Origin: Bifidobacterium [indicum] DSM 20214 = LMG 11587
GTDB taxonomy: Bacteria; Actinomycetota; Actinomycetes; Actinomycetales; Bifidobacteriaceae
Length of the DNA: 64,000 bases
NCBI RefSeq assembly: GCF_000706765.1
Contig: NZ_CP006018.1
Location: 806,001 to 870,000 of the forward strand
Direction: 5' to 3'
Part shown: positions 54,049 through 63,828 of the stretch, piece by piece
How positions within the stretch are numbered: the stretch's first letter is position 1
Layout: each line of letters starts with the position of its first letter
Notes under the pieces: generated by a model
Told to the model about the DNA's origin: nothing
The model's input: the letters and a program-made list of their open reading frames with translations, nothing else
Databases searched by the model: none
Position numbers and translations under genes: made by a program

Positions 54049-55182
54049 CTAGTTGAAGATGTCCTTGAGCTTATCGAAGATCCCCTTCTTTGCTCCTGCC
54101 GCGGTCGGCTTGGATTTCTGGGGGATCTCCCTGGCGTCGGAGTCGTGGCTCTTGGCGAAGTCCTCTATCAGATCCCGCTCCCTGTCATCAAGCTTGGTCG
54201 GAATCTGCACCAGGACGTGAACGACGATATCGCCTCGTTCCTCCTTGTTGCCCAGCTTGGAGACACCAAGGCCTTTCAGCGTTACCTCGTCATCGGGTTG
54301 GCTCCCGGCCGGCACTTGAATCTGACGCGGCCCGTCGAAGGTATCCAGATCGACGGCATGACCCAGCACGGCCCAGGTCATGGGTATGGAAATCCAGCAG
54401 TGCAGGTCCTGGCCGCTGCGTGTATACCGCTTGTCGGGCTTGATGCTGATGTCGATGTAGAGGTCACCGGCGGCACCGCCACCCTCTCCTACCTCGCCCT
54501 GTGAGTTCAGGCGGAGTCGAGATCCGTCGGCCACACCGGCAGGGATATTGATGCCCACATCCCTCTTGATTCTCGACCTGCCATGCCCCAGGCACTGTGG
54601 GCAAGGGTTTTCGATGATTGTGCCGTGCCCCTCGCATCGTTCGCAAGGTGCCTGGCTCATCATCTGACCGAGGAGGGTCCGTACCACTTTCTGGGCGTAT
54701 CCCCTCCCCTGGCAGACCGGGCAGGTAACGGGAGAAGTGCCCTTCTGGGCGCCGGAACCGCCACACTCCTGGCATAGGCCGAAGGTGTGGAGCTGGGTGT
54801 GGACGGTACCTCCGAAGATGGCGGTTTTCAGGTCTATATCGACCCCGGCAAGCACATCGCGTCCGGGTTGTGTACGAGGAATGGGGCCTTGTGCGTCAGC
54901 TCCGAATCCACCTCCGAAGAACTGACTGAACACATCGCCCATATCGAAGCCACCCGCCGCGGATGCCTGGGGGTCATTGGGGTCAACACCCTGGTCGTAC
55001 ATGCGACGCTTCTGAGGGTCCGAGAGTACCTCGTAAGCGCTGTTGACCTCCTTGAACTTGTCCTCGTATTCAGTTCCGGCGATGTCCGGATGGTATTTGC
55101 GGCTCATCTTTCGATAGGCCTTTTTGATCTCATCTTCGCTCGCCGTGCGATCAACGCCCAAAACCTCGTAGTAATCTGCCAC
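54049..55182 (-). CDS. dnaJ: chaperone protein DnaJ
   Basis: The 377-residue co-chaperone has the J domain (residues 3-68, with HPD in KYHPDIAG), a glycine- and phenylalanine-rich linker, four CxxCxGxG zinc repeats (CQECGGSG, CPVCQGRG, CERCEGHG, CPQCLGHG) and the C-terminal substrate domain. It works with DnaK on unfolded proteins. It lies 85 bases after hrcA and shares its heat-shock control. Confidence 0.96.
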   Translation of the reverse strand: MADYYEVLGVDRTASEDEIKKAYRKMSRKYHPDIAGTEYEDKFKEVNSAYEVLSDPQKRRMYDQGVDPNDPQASAAGGFDMGDVFSQFFGGGFGADAQGPIPRTQPGRDVLAGVDIDLKTAIFGGTVHTQLHTFGLCQECGGSGAQKGTSPVTCPVCQGRGYAQKVVRTLLGQMMSQAPCERCEGHGTIIENPCPQCLGHGRSRIKRDVGINIPAGVADGSRLRLNSQGEVGEGGGAAGDLYIDISIKPDKRYTRSGQDLHCWISIPMTWAVLGHAVDLDTFDGPRQIQVPAGSQPDDEVTLKGLGVSKLGNKEERGDIVVHVLVQIPTKLDDRERDLIEDFAKSHDSDAREIPQKSKPTAAGAKKGIFDKLKDIFN

Positions 55183-55266
55183 CGGTATTCCTTCTGTGCT
55201 GCTGTTCTGGCTTATTTTTCCATAGACCTGGGTCAGGTTGGTCCGACTGAGTGTGCTGGTCCCTGT

Positions 55267-56349
55267 TTACTGGTCATCTGTCCCGGCCAGGAAACTGGTC
55301 AGGTAGGACGCCACGGCTCGCACTGCACTCATGGTAACCGCATAGTCCATATGGGTGGGGCCTATCGATCCCACAAAGGCTATCGGCTCATCGGTCATAC
55401 CATCGCCTTTCTTGCCCGACAGTGGCTGTTGGGCATGGCCGTAACCCGAGGTGACCACGGATGCATGGACCAGTTCCGGGGTCTGGGTTTCAGTACCGAT
55501 GGCCACACTGACCCCGTTGTTCTCACGGGAGAGCTCGCTTTGCGCCTTCATAAGGCGCATCAGGACCACCTGCTCCTCAAGGGCGTCAAGGAGGGGGGCC
55601 AGGTCGCCTATGGAAACGACCTGACTGTGTGTCAGCTGTGAAGTGCCAGCCATATAGAGTCCGCTCGTCTGCTCCTTGGTCGCCATCTCCTCGAAGACGG
55701 CAGCCAGTATCCGCAGCATGGACTTGGTGTCGGCTTCGGGGCTTGAATCGGCCAAGATCTGGCACCTTTCCGCTGCTTGGGTCAGTGACAGATCGTGGCA
55801 TTGCTGGTTGATCATGTCGGACAATCCTGACAGGGTATCGGACCCAGGCTGGTGGGAGCCATGAAGGGTGCGCTGCACCACCCTCCCCGTATCGGTGATG
55901 ACAACCACCAGTACGGATCCCCTGTCCAGTTTGATCAGCTCGGCCCTCCTCAGGTTCGAATGGGCCAAGGAGGGTGAGGCGACCACGGCTATCTGCCCTG
56001 TGATTTGCGCCAGGAGACGGGCGGCATGCTGGAGGGTGTCCTCCAGGCTGACCGACCCTGACAGGAAGATGTCGATGCCCCGACGCTGGGCGGCCGACAG
56101 GGGAACGACCGTGGCCAGACGGTCGACAAAGTAGCGGTAGCCTTTTTGCGTGGGAATACGGCCCGCAGAGGTGTGGGGCTGGATGAGATAGCCTTCATCC
56201 TCCAAGGCCGCCATGTCATTTCTGACCGTTGCTGAACTGACTCCTAGATGGTGGTTTCTGGTCAGTGACCCCGAACCGACAGGCTCCTGGGAGCGGATAT
56301 AGTCCTCTACGACAGCGCGCAGGACCAGCATGCGTCTGGTAGTGGCCAA
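55267..56349 (-). CDS. hrcA: heat-inducible transcription repressor HrcA
   Basis: The protein has 360 residues if it starts at TTG 56349 (AAGGAG at a 4-base distance) or 366 from ATG 56367, whose GGAG is too close. The winged helix has RRMLVLRAVVEDYIRSQEPVGSGSL and VSSATVRNDMAALEDEGYL; the C-terminus has the HrcA core with GSIGPTHMDYAVTMSAV. HrcA represses chaperone genes by binding CIRCE, and one is present at its own promoter. The upstream frame to 56751 overlaps tkt and is spurious. Confidence 0.95.
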   Translation of the reverse strand: MATTRRMLVLRAVVEDYIRSQEPVGSGSLTRNHHLGVSSATVRNDMAALEDEGYLIQPHTSAGRIPTQKGYRYFVDRLATVVPLSAAQRRGIDIFLSGSVSLEDTLQHAARLLAQITGQIAVVASPSLAHSNLRRAELIKLDRGSVLVVVITDTGRVVQRTLHGSHQPGSDTLSGLSDMINQQCHDLSLTQAAERCQILADSSPEADTKSMLRILAAVFEEMATKEQTSGLYMAGTSQLTHSQVVSIGDLAPLLDALEEQVVLMRLMKAQSELSRENNGVSVAIGTETQTPELVHASVVTSGYGHAQQPLSGKKGDGMTDEPIAFVGSIGPTHMDYAVTMSAVRAVASYLTSFLAGTDDQ

Positions 56350-56377
56350 AGGTGCTCCTTCCGTCATGTCTCCAGTA

Positions 56378-56404
56378 TTAGCACTCTGATACCGAGAGTG
56401 CCAA
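56378..56404. promoter_or_regulatory. CIRCE operator (HrcA binding site)
   Basis: TTAGCACTC-N9-GAGTGCCAA differs from the consensus TTAGCACTC-N9-GAGTGCTAA at one base. It is 11-29 bases from the hrcA start codons, so HrcA autoregulates hrcA-dnaJ. Confidence 0.93.
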
Positions 56405-56481
56405 AAAGATGGTACGAAGAGCCGAATTGTGTCGGCTCGCACATATATCATTGGAGTGCAATGTGAAGGTAATCGAACATT

Positions 56482-56497
56482 TTCGACATAAGTCGAA
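56482..56497. promoter_or_regulatory. possible operator before tkt
   Basis: TTCGAC-ATAA-GTCGAA is an exact inverted repeat 39 bases before the tkt start, with an overlapping TCGAA-CATT-TTCGA just upstream (56473-56486). It is not a good LexA box. It may bind an unknown regulator of the bifid shunt. Confidence 0.35.
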
Positions 56498-56535
56498 CAT
56501 GAAGACCTCTCAATTGGAAGGAAAGTAGACACCAT

Positions 56536-58638
56536 ATGTCCAATTTCAAATGGTCTGAACTCGACGAGCGGGCGGTCAAGATGGCCAAGGTCCTCTCGGC
56601 CGATGCCGTTGAGAAGGCCGGCAGCGGCCACCCCGGCTCCCCCATCTCCTTGGCGCCCATCGCCTACACCCTCTATCAGCACTTCCTGAAGCATGATCCG
56701 AACGATCCCGACTGGGCCGGTCGCGACCGGTTCATCCTGTCGGGCGGTCATGCCTCACTGACCCAGTATGTGCAGCTGTACTTCTCCGGTTACGGCCTCA
56801 CCCTGGATGACCTGAAGCGTTTCCGTACTGCTGGTACCCGCACGCCCGGTCACCCCGAGTATGGTCTGACCCCCGGCATCGAAATGACCACCGGTCCTCT
56901 GGGCCAGGGTCTGGCATCGGCTGTGGGCTTCGCCTATGGGCAGCGTTACGAGCGTGGCATGCTGGATCCGGATGCCCCCGCAGGGCAGTCCCCCTTCGAC
57001 CACAACATCTGGGTCATTTGCGGCGAAGGCGATGTGGAAGAGGGCATCTCGTCCGAGGCCAGCTCTCTCGCGGGCGACCAGCAGTTGGGCAACCTGACCG
57101 TCATCTTCGATGCCAACCACATACAGATCGAGGGCGACACCAAGATCGCGCTGAGTGAGGACATCCTCAAGCGGTACGAGGCCTACGGTTGGTACACCGA
57201 TGAGTTCAGCTTCATCCAGCCTGACGGGTCCTACAAGGAGGACACCGAGGGCCTGGCCGCCGTGCTTGAAAAGGCACAGCAGGTTACCGACAGGCCGAAG
57301 TTCATCAAGGTCGATACCCTGATGGCCTGGCCGACCCCTGGTAAGACCAACGATCCTTCCGCCCATGGTTCCGCCCTGGGTGCCGAGGCTGTCGCCGGCC
57401 TGAAGCAGACCCTGGGTTACGACCCCGAGCAGTCCTTCCAGATTGATGAAGAGGCCTTGGCCCATGCACGCGAGGTCGCTCAGCGCGGTCTTGCAGCGCA
57501 CAGCGAGTGGGATGAGCGTTACCAGGCCTGGCGCAAGGCCAACCCCGACAAGGCTGCACTCTACGACAGGATTCACGCCGGCAAGCTGCCCGAGGGCTTC
57601 GACAAGGCAATCGACGACCTGGAGGCAGGCTTCGAGCCCGGTTCCAAGGTCGCCACCCGCAAGGCATCCGGTGCCGTGATCAATGCTCTGGCACCCATCA
57701 TGCCCGAACTCTGGGGTGGTTCCGCAGATCTGGGTGGTTCCAACAACACCGACATCAAGGGTGCTGTCTCCTTCGCTCCCGAAGCCTACAAGACCACTCA
57801 GTGGCCTGAGACCAGCAAGTATGGCCGCCAGCTCCACTTCGGTGTGCGCGAGTTCGCCATGGGAGCCATCACCAACGGTATCCTGCTGGGTTCTGACACC
57901 AGGCCCTTCAACGGAACCTTCTTCCAGTTCAGCGACTATGAACGTCCCTCGGTGCGCCTGGCCGCTCTGATGGACATCCCCAACCTCTACATCTGGACCC
58001 ATGATTCCGTGGCCCTTGGCGAGGATGGTCCCACCCATCAGCCCATTGAGCACCTGGCCGCCATGCGTGGTATCCCCCAGATGGAGGTTGTGCGACCGGC
58101 CGATCAGTGCGAGACCGCCGAGGCTTATCGTGCCTTCTTCGAGAAGGACAACAGCCATCCTGCGGCCTTGATTCTGACCCGTCAGGGTGTTCCCACCCTG
58201 GAGGAGACCAAGGCCAAGGCCCGTGAGGGTGTCCGCAAGGGAGCCTATGTCCTGGTTGATACCGACGGCCAGCCCGATGTGCTGCTGATGGCCACCGGTT
58301 CCGAGGTTCAGCATGCCGTCGCCGCGGCCAAGACCCTGGGTGATCAGGGCGTCAAGGCCCGTGTCATCTCGGTTCCCTCCATGGAGTGGTTCGAGGAGCA
58401 GGACGACGACTACAAGGAGGAGATCCTCCCCGCGTCCGTCAAGGCTCGCGTTTCGGTCGAGGCCGGTCTGGCCATGCCCTGGTACAAGTACCTCGGCTCC
58501 TACGGCAAGCCCGTTTCCATCGAGCAGTTCGGGCTGCAGGGTGGCGGCGACGAAAACATGCGTGATCTCGGTATCACCGCGGATCATGTGGTTGAAGCCG
58601 CCAAGGCCTCCATCGAGGAAGTCCGCAAGGCCTTCTGA
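56536..58638 (+). CDS. tkt: transketolase
   Basis: The 700-residue enzyme has the thiamine diphosphate-binding core GEGDVEEGISSEASSLAGDQQLGNLTVIFD, the N-terminal GHPGSPISLAP motif, and LGEDGPTHQPIEHLAAMRGIP. It moves two-carbon units between sugar phosphates and, with transaldolase, feeds phosphoketolase in the bifid shunt. GGAAGGAAAG precedes ATG 56536. It is followed by tal 150 bases later. Confidence 0.97.
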   Translation: MSNFKWSELDERAVKMAKVLSADAVEKAGSGHPGSPISLAPIAYTLYQHFLKHDPNDPDWAGRDRFILSGGHASLTQYVQLYFSGYGLTLDDLKRFRTAGTRTPGHPEYGLTPGIEMTTGPLGQGLASAVGFAYGQRYERGMLDPDAPAGQSPFDHNIWVICGEGDVEEGISSEASSLAGDQQLGNLTVIFDANHIQIEGDTKIALSEDILKRYEAYGWYTDEFSFIQPDGSYKEDTEGLAAVLEKAQQVTDRPKFIKVDTLMAWPTPGKTNDPSAHGSALGAEAVAGLKQTLGYDPEQSFQIDEEALAHAREVAQRGLAAHSEWDERYQAWRKANPDKAALYDRIHAGKLPEGFDKAIDDLEAGFEPGSKVATRKASGAVINALAPIMPELWGGSADLGGSNNTDIKGAVSFAPEAYKTTQWPETSKYGRQLHFGVREFAMGAITNGILLGSDTRPFNGTFFQFSDYERPSVRLAALMDIPNLYIWTHDSVALGEDGPTHQPIEHLAAMRGIPQMEVVRPADQCETAEAYRAFFEKDNSHPAALILTRQGVPTLEETKAKAREGVRKGAYVLVDTDGQPDVLLMATGSEVQHAVAAAKTLGDQGVKARVISVPSMEWFEEQDDDYKEEILPASVKARVSVEAGLAMPWYKYLGSYGKPVSIEQFGLQGGGDENMRDLGITADHVVEAAKASIEEVRKAF

Positions 58639-58790
58639 TTCTCCGGGGGACGGATCCCTCACTGAACAGAGGTTCTCGTCCCCCTCCCCCGGCCGGTGCG
58701 ACAGTTCGTCGCCCGGCCGGAACACCGGCCACAATCGTGGCAGAAAATGCAGTTTGTGTTCCCAACAGGAACCCAAGAAGGAGTTACAAG

Positions 58791-59900
58791 ATGGCAGAAA
58801 ATGCAAACACGCAGCGCACCAGCGATTCAGGTGTCTCGATCTGGCTGGACGACCTGAGCCGTACCCGCATCGAGTCGGGCAACCTGCAGCAGCTTATTGC
58901 AGAGCGCAACGTTGTGGGTGTGACCACCAACCCCTCGATTTTCCAGAAGGCCCTGAGCCAGGTTGGTCCCTATGACGAGCAGCTCAAGCAGCTGGGTCGC
59001 ATCGATGTCGAGGACGCTGTCCGCGAGCTGACCACGACCGATGTGCGTAACGCCACGGACATCTTCCGCGAAGTCGCCGAGAAGACCGATTACGTGGATG
59101 GACGTGTCTCCATCGAGGTGGATCCCCGTCTGGCCCACAACACTGAAGAGACCGAGAAACAGGCCGAGCAGCTGTGGGCCAAGGTCGATCGTCCCAACGC
59201 CATGATCAAGATTCCTGCAACCCTCGAAGGACTGCCGGCAATCACCGCTACCCTGGCCAAGGGAATTTCCGTCAACGTCACCCTGATATTCTCCCTTGAG
59301 CGGTATCAGCAGGTCATCGATGCCTTCATCGAGGGCATGGTCCAGGCCGACAAGAACGGACATGACCTGAAGCACATGGGCTCCGTTGCCTCCTTCTTCG
59401 TCTCCCGTGTCGATAGCGCCGTGGATAAGCTCCTGGAAGCCAACGGCTCCGATGAGGCCAAGTCCCTGGAAGGTAAGGCCGCTGTGGCCAATGCCCGCCT
59501 GGCCTACGAGCTCTTCGAGCAGGCCTTCGACAAGGATCCTCGTTGGGCCGACCTGGAGGCCAAGGGCGCACGCCGTCAGCGTCCGCTCTTCGCTTCGACC
59601 GGCACCAAGAACCCCGCCTACTCCGACTGCAAGTATGTGGATGAGCTGGTTGCTCCTCAGATTGTCAACACCATGCCCGAAAAGACCCTTGAGGCCCTTG
59701 CCGCCCATGGTGATGGTTCACCCTCCATCGAGGGAACCTATGAGGAGAGCCACCAGATCATGCAGAAGCTGGCCGACCTGGGCATCAGCATCAAGGACGT
59801 GACCGACAAGCTGGAGGCCGACGGTGTGGCTTCCTTCATCGCTTCCTGGGATTCAGTCCTCTCCGACGTCCAGAAGGGCATTGACCGCGTCAACGGCTGA
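58791..59900 (+). CDS. tal: transaldolase
   Basis: The 369-residue protein starts at ATG 58791 with AAGGAG seven bases before. It has VVGVTTNPSIFQKAL, MIKIPATLEGLPAI (Schiff-base lysine near residue 140), ISVNVTLIFS and RQRPLFASTGTKNPAYSDCKYVD, all of the class 2 actinobacterial transaldolases. It transfers dihydroxyacetone units. The preceding spacer (58639-58790) repeats the sequence GGCAGAAAATGCA at 58738 and 58792, and has a GC-rich hairpin near 58688. Confidence 0.97.
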   Translation: MAENANTQRTSDSGVSIWLDDLSRTRIESGNLQQLIAERNVVGVTTNPSIFQKALSQVGPYDEQLKQLGRIDVEDAVRELTTTDVRNATDIFREVAEKTDYVDGRVSIEVDPRLAHNTEETEKQAEQLWAKVDRPNAMIKIPATLEGLPAITATLAKGISVNVTLIFSLERYQQVIDAFIEGMVQADKNGHDLKHMGSVASFFVSRVDSAVDKLLEANGSDEAKSLEGKAAVANARLAYELFEQAFDKDPRWADLEAKGARRQRPLFASTGTKNPAYSDCKYVDELVAPQIVNTMPEKTLEALAAHGDGSPSIEGTYEESHQIMQKLADLGISIKDVTDKLEADGVASFIASWDSVLSDVQKGIDRVNG

Positions 59901-59955
59901 GAGCCTGATCTTGAGAATCGCAGTTGTCGGTCACTGACTGACAGCTGTTGATGAG

Positions 59956-60000
59956 CAGGGTGCCCCGTCCGGTATCAGACCGGACGGGGCACCCTGTTTT
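59956..60000 (+). terminator. terminator after tkt-tal
   Basis: CAGGGTGCCCCGTCCGG (59956-59972) and CCGGACGGGGCACCCTG (59980-59996) make a perfect 17-bp stem with a 7-base loop and TTTT. Confidence 0.93.
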
Positions 60001-60165
60001 GTATGACTCTATTAAGAGCAGAAGACCATGTTCACTCAAGCAGGAAAAGGGATCGGAATAGACCGATAACAAAAACAAGAGTCCCTGTAGTGGTCGGCAT
60101 CGACTCGATGATTCTCTTGGGAATGCCTGCCTCGACGCTCCTGCAAGGGTCTTCATCTGATACGG

Positions 60166-60197
60166 AAAAGCCCCGACGGGATGCGCCGGGGCTTTTC
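60166..60197 (-). terminator. terminator after secG
   Basis: On the minus strand AAAAGCCCCG/CGGGGCTTTT with a 12-base loop, T-rich at the end. It ends the whiA-pgk-tpiA-secG region. Confidence 0.8.
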
Positions 60198-60210
60198 GAT
60201 GATGGGTTTC

Positions 60211-60459
60211 TCAGGCGATCTTGTACTTGGCCATCAGACTCAGGGCGACAATAATGGCGACCCAAATCAGGGCGACGATGATGGTCAACCTGTTCAGGTT
60301 CTTCTCGGCAACACCTGAGGTGCCGGCGTTGGCGCTGATGCCACCGCCGAACATGTCGGACAGGCCGCCGCCCTTGCCCTTATGCATCAGAATCAGCAGG
60401 GTCAACAGGATACTGGCGATAACAACGATGACTTCCAGGACAATCTTGACAATGGCCAC
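60211..60459 (-). CDS. secG: preprotein translocase subunit SecG
   Basis: From GTG 60459 (GGAGG at a 5-base distance) the protein has 82 residues: two transmembrane helices (IVKIVLEVIVVIASILLTLLIL and LNRLTIIVALIWVAIIVALSL) joined by a glycine-rich loop HKGKGGGLSDMFGGG, the SecG signature. It aids the SecYEG channel. It is 61 bases after tpiA, the usual order. Confidence 0.95.
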   Translation of the reverse strand: MAIVKIVLEVIVVIASILLTLLILMHKGKGGGLSDMFGGGISANAGTSGVAEKNLNRLTIIVALIWVAIIVALSLMAKYKIA

Positions 60460-60519
60460 GACAACCTCCAATGAACGTGAATACTGGTTATTGTACAGAT
60501 ACCCGGGGAAGATTCCCAT

Positions 60520-61302
60520 TCAGCCCTTTGCCGCCAGGCGGACGATACGTGCAAACTCCTGGACGTCCAAGGAGGCACCTCCCACCAGGAAGCCATCGAC
60601 ATCGTGCTCTTGAATCATCTGCGAGGCGTTCTTTGAAGTGACTGATCCACCATAGAGTATTTTCACGGCCTCACCGGACTTCTTGCCGAACTGCCTGCCG
60701 ATATGGGCACGAATGGCCTGGGCGGCTTCCTGAGCCGTCTCAGGAGTGGCCACCATGCCGGTTCCGATGGCCCAGACGGGTTCGTAGGCAACAATCAGGT
60801 TCTCCATGTCCTCCTGAGAGAGGTCGCGGGTCACGTCATTGACCTGGCTCACGGCGAACTCGAGTTCAATGCCCTGGCGTCGCTCCTCATAGCTCTCGCC
60901 GACGCAAAGGATGGGTTTCATGCCGGCTGCCAGGACCGCTCGTACCTGATCGACAATGTTGGCATCATCTTCGGGATGGTACTTGCGGCGTTCCGAATGA
61001 CCGACGATGACGTACCTGCACCCAAGTTGGGCCAGCATGTCAGCGGAGACATCGCCGGTGAAGGCTCCCTGAGAAGTGACGGACACGGACTGGGCTCCGT
61101 AACTGATGGGAAGATTGTCGGCCTCCACAAGGACCTGGACTGAGCGCAGGGCTGTAAAAGCAGGCAGAAGGGCCACTTGGCAGCGCTTGTGGTCAAAATG
61201 GGCATCTCTCAGGAGCCAGGCCAACTTCTGAACGAAGTAGGTGGCTTCGAGGTGGTCGAAGTTCATCTTCCAATTGCCGGCCACCAAAGGAGTGCGTGCC
61301 AT
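60520..61302 (-). CDS. tpiA: triosephosphate isomerase
   Basis: The 260-residue enzyme starts at ATG 61302 with MARTPLVAGNWKMN and has VIVGHSERRKY (catalytic histidine region) and VAYEPVWAIGTG (catalytic glutamate), plus ILYGGSVTSKNA. It interconverts dihydroxyacetone phosphate and glyceraldehyde 3-phosphate. It follows pgk after a strong hairpin. Confidence 0.97.
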   Translation of the reverse strand: MARTPLVAGNWKMNFDHLEATYFVQKLAWLLRDAHFDHKRCQVALLPAFTALRSVQVLVEADNLPISYGAQSVSVTSQGAFTGDVSADMLAQLGCRYVIVGHSERRKYHPEDDANIVDQVRAVLAAGMKPILCVGESYEERRQGIELEFAVSQVNDVTRDLSQEDMENLIVAYEPVWAIGTGMVATPETAQEAAQAIRAHIGRQFGKKSGEAVKILYGGSVTSKNASQMIQEHDVDGFLVGGASLDVQEFARIVRLAAKG

Positions 61303-61352
61303 ACCAGATCTTTCCAACCTAATGATGAGAAACGGGACTCGGGAACAAAACG

Positions 61353-61397
61353 CCAATGCCGGACCACCGGATGCAAGACCCGGTGGTCCGGCATTGG
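61353..61397 (-). terminator. terminator between pgk and tpiA
   Basis: CCAATGCCGGACCACCGG (61353-61370) and its complement (61380-61397) form an 18-bp perfect stem with a 9-base loop; the minus strand runs on to CGTTTTGTT. Confidence 0.88.
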
Positions 61398-61408
61398 ATG
61401 AACGGACT

Positions 61409-62605
61409 TTACTCCAGCACCTTCAGGCCAGGCAGTTCCTTGCCCTCGAGGAACTCGAGGGAGGCACCACCGCCGGTGGAGATATGCGAGAAGCCATCGT
61501 CGGGGAAGCCCAGGTTACGGACCGCCGAAGCGGAGTCGCCTCCACCAACGATCGTGAATGCTCCCGCCTTGGTGGCATCCACCAGGCCCTGGGCCACGGC
61601 ACGGGTGCCTTCGGCGAAGGCCGGGAACTCAAAGACTCCCATGGGTCCGTTCCAGACAACGGTCTTCGAGTCGACGATCTTGTCATGGAAGAGCTTCTGG
61701 GAATCGGGGCCGATATCCAGGCCCATCCTGCCGGCGGGCATGGCGTCTGCGGCGACCACTTCGTGGGGCGAATCGGCCTTGAACTCGTCAGCCACCACGA
61801 TATCGGTGGGCAGAACCAGTTCGACACCCTTCTCCTGGGCAGTCTGGATATACCCCTTGACGGTATCGACCTGATCATCCTCAAGCAGGGAGGAACCGAC
61901 CTCGTAGCCCTTGGCCTTAAGGAAGGTGAAGACCATGCCGCCGCCGATGACCAGGCGGTCGGCCTTGCTGAGCAGGTTCTCGATGACCCCAAGCTTGTCG
62001 GAGACCTTGGATCCGCCCAGGACCACGGTGAAGGGGCGTTCGGGGTTCTCCGTCGCCTTGGAGAGCGCCTTGACTTCCTTCTCGACCAGGAGTCCTGCAG
62101 CAGAAGGCAGGAACTTGGCCACGGAGTAGTTGGAACCCTGGGCACGGTGGACAACGCCGAACCCATCGGAAACGAAAGCGTCACCCAGCTTGGCGATCTT
62201 CTCGGCGTAGGCATCGCGCTCCGCCTCGTCCTTGCTGGTCTCTTCGGGGTTGAAGCGGACGTTCTGCAGAAGGACCACGTCACCATCCTGCATCGCGTCA
62301 ACCTTGGCTTCGGCATCGGGACCATAGGTGTCATCGGCCAAGGGGACGGAGACACCCAGGAGCTCACCCAGGCGGTCGGCGACCGGCGCCAGGCTGAGTT
62401 CGGGAACGACCTTACCCTTCGGGCGGCCCAGGTGGGCCATCAGGATGACCTTGGCGCCCTGGCCGCGGAGTTCCTTGATGGTGGGCAGAGCGGCCTTGAT
62501 GCGGCCGTCGTCCTTGATGGTTGTGCCGTCAAGCGGCACATTGAAGTCTGCACGCACCAAGACGCGCTTGCCCTTGAGATCACCGAGGCTCTTCAGTGTT
62601 TTCAT
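61409..62605 (-). CDS. pgk: phosphoglycerate kinase
   Basis: The 398-residue enzyme has [13 protein letters not shown] near the start, [23 protein letters not shown], the nucleotide loop GGDSASAV and the C-terminal [19 protein letters not shown]. It makes ATP from 1,3-bisphosphoglycerate. AGGAAAGGAA precedes ATG 62605. It lies between whiA and tpiA. Confidence 0.97.
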   Translation of the reverse strand: MKTLKSLGDLKGKRVLVRADFNVPLDGTTIKDDGRIKAALPTIKELRGQGAKVILMAHLGRPKGKVVPELSLAPVADRLGELLGVSVPLADDTYGPDAEAKVDAMQDGDVVLLQNVRFNPEETSKDEAERDAYAEKIAKLGDAFVSDGFGVVHRAQGSNYSVAKFLPSAAGLLVEKEVKALSKATENPERPFTVVLGGSKVSDKLGVIENLLSKADRLVIGGGMVFTFLKAKGYEVGSSLLEDDQVDTVKGYIQTAQEKGVELVLPTDIVVADEFKADSPHEVVAADAMPAGRMGLDIGPDSQKLFHDKIVDSKTVVWNGPMGVFEFPAFAEGTRAVAQGLVDATKAGAFTIVGGGDSASAVRNLGFPDDGFSHISTGGGASLEFLEGKELPGLKVLE

Positions 62606-62719
62606 GCCATTCCTTTCCTAGCTGCAGACATGACGAAACCGCCGGTCTGCGCAACCTCGGGCTATGAAACCCGCGTTGTAGTCCATGGTACTAAGGCAAG
62701 CCGACGGTTGGAACAGTAA

Positions 62720-63691
62720 TCAGTCTTTCTGGTCCTGGGTGGTGTTGAGACCCTCGGCCTGTTGCTTCTCCACCTTGGCGGCCAACTGAAGAAGACGACG
62801 AATGCGGCCTGCGATGGCGTCCTTGGTAACTGGCGGATCGGCCAGACGGCCCAGCTCCTCCAGGGATGCATCACGGTGGTCAAGGCGCAGCTGACCGGCT
62901 GCTCTGAGGTTTTCGGGGATGTCCTCACCCAGAATCTGGAAGGCCTTGGTCACCTTGGCGCTGGCCTCGACGGCGGCCTTGGCTGAACGGCGCATGTTGG
63001 CATCATCGAAATTGGCCAGGCGGTTGGCCTTGCCGCGGGATTCACCATCGCTGCGCTTGCCTGTCCACTCCCTGGAGGACTTGGGGGCACCCATGAGGTT
63101 GAGCATCCGCTCGATCACGTCCGGATCACGCAGGGTCACGCGTTCCGAGCTGCGGACCTGACGGGCTTTGGCGTTGATTCCGAGACGGCGGGCTGCACCG
63201 ACCAGAGCCAAGGCGGCCTCCGACCCCGGGCAGACGATTTCCAGGTACGACGCCTTGCCGGGGTCGGAGAGCTCGCCATGAGCCAGGAAGGCACCACGCC
63301 AGGCGGCCTTTACCTGGGCGATGTTGCCTGAAACGATGTCGGCAGGGAGACCACGGACCGGATGCTTGCGCCGGTCCAGTAGCCCTGTCTGGAGGGCCAA
63401 GGCCCCACCGGCACGGAGTACCCGGACCGAATACCTGATTACATTGCCGGCAGGCGTCTGACGATTGACCTGGATCAGGTCCGAATCATGCCCGTAGACG
63501 TCCTTGATGGTGTTCTGCAACCACTGCGCTGCAGGAAGGGAATCGAACTGGGCTTCGACCACAATATGACGCTGGATGATGTGAAGACCTCCGCCAAAGC
63601 GAATCATCGCGGCGGATTGGGCTTTTTTGGCTGCGGGGAGTTCGTTGTCAATAGCGGCCAGCTCGCTTTTGACATCATCAAGTAGGGCCAA
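62720..63691 (-). CDS. whiA: sporulation-type regulator WhiA
   Basis: The 323-residue protein has the LAGLIDADG-like N-terminal domain ([14 protein letters not shown], then [16 protein letters not shown]), and the C-terminal helix-turn-helix ([44 protein letters not shown]). WhiA controls cell division in actinobacteria. ATG 63691 has TAGGAGGA upstream. The rapZ-whiA-pgk order is conserved; the intermediate yvcK gene often found here is missing, since rapZ ends only 137 bases away. Confidence 0.95.
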   Translation of the reverse strand: MALLDDVKSELAAIDNELPAAKKAQSAAMIRFGGGLHIIQRHIVVEAQFDSLPAAQWLQNTIKDVYGHDSDLIQVNRQTPAGNVIRYSVRVLRAGGALALQTGLLDRRKHPVRGLPADIVSGNIAQVKAAWRGAFLAHGELSDPGKASYLEIVCPGSEAALALVGAARRLGINAKARQVRSSERVTLRDPDVIERMLNLMGAPKSSREWTGKRSDGESRGKANRLANFDDANMRRSAKAAVEASAKVTKAFQILGEDIPENLRAAGQLRLDHRDASLEELGRLADPPVTKDAIAGRIRRLLQLAAKVEKQQAEGLNTTQDQKD

Positions 63692-63828
63692 GAGCCGTCC
63701 TCCTAGGAAAAACCGATGTTGAATGCTGTGGTCCGTGCGACTCGCCGGTCGAACGAACTACCGGATTACTGTGATATCGAATAAGTTGGACAAATTCCGC
63801 CCTTGGCTATCAGTCCCAAATCGGGGCC

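Noticed and set aside
56473-56497. LexA box before tkt
   Set aside because: TCGAAC is followed by TTCGA without the GTTCGA half at the right spacing; kept only as an unnamed dyad.
56755-58806. 683-codon open frame on the minus strand opposite transketolase
   Set aside because: It is the antisense of tkt, rich in G, L and H with no domain motifs; the plus-strand gene has clear transketolase motifs.
61241-62719. 492-codon open frame on the plus strand opposite pgk
   Set aside because: Antisense of pgk and tpiA end with biased composition; real genes are on the minus strand.
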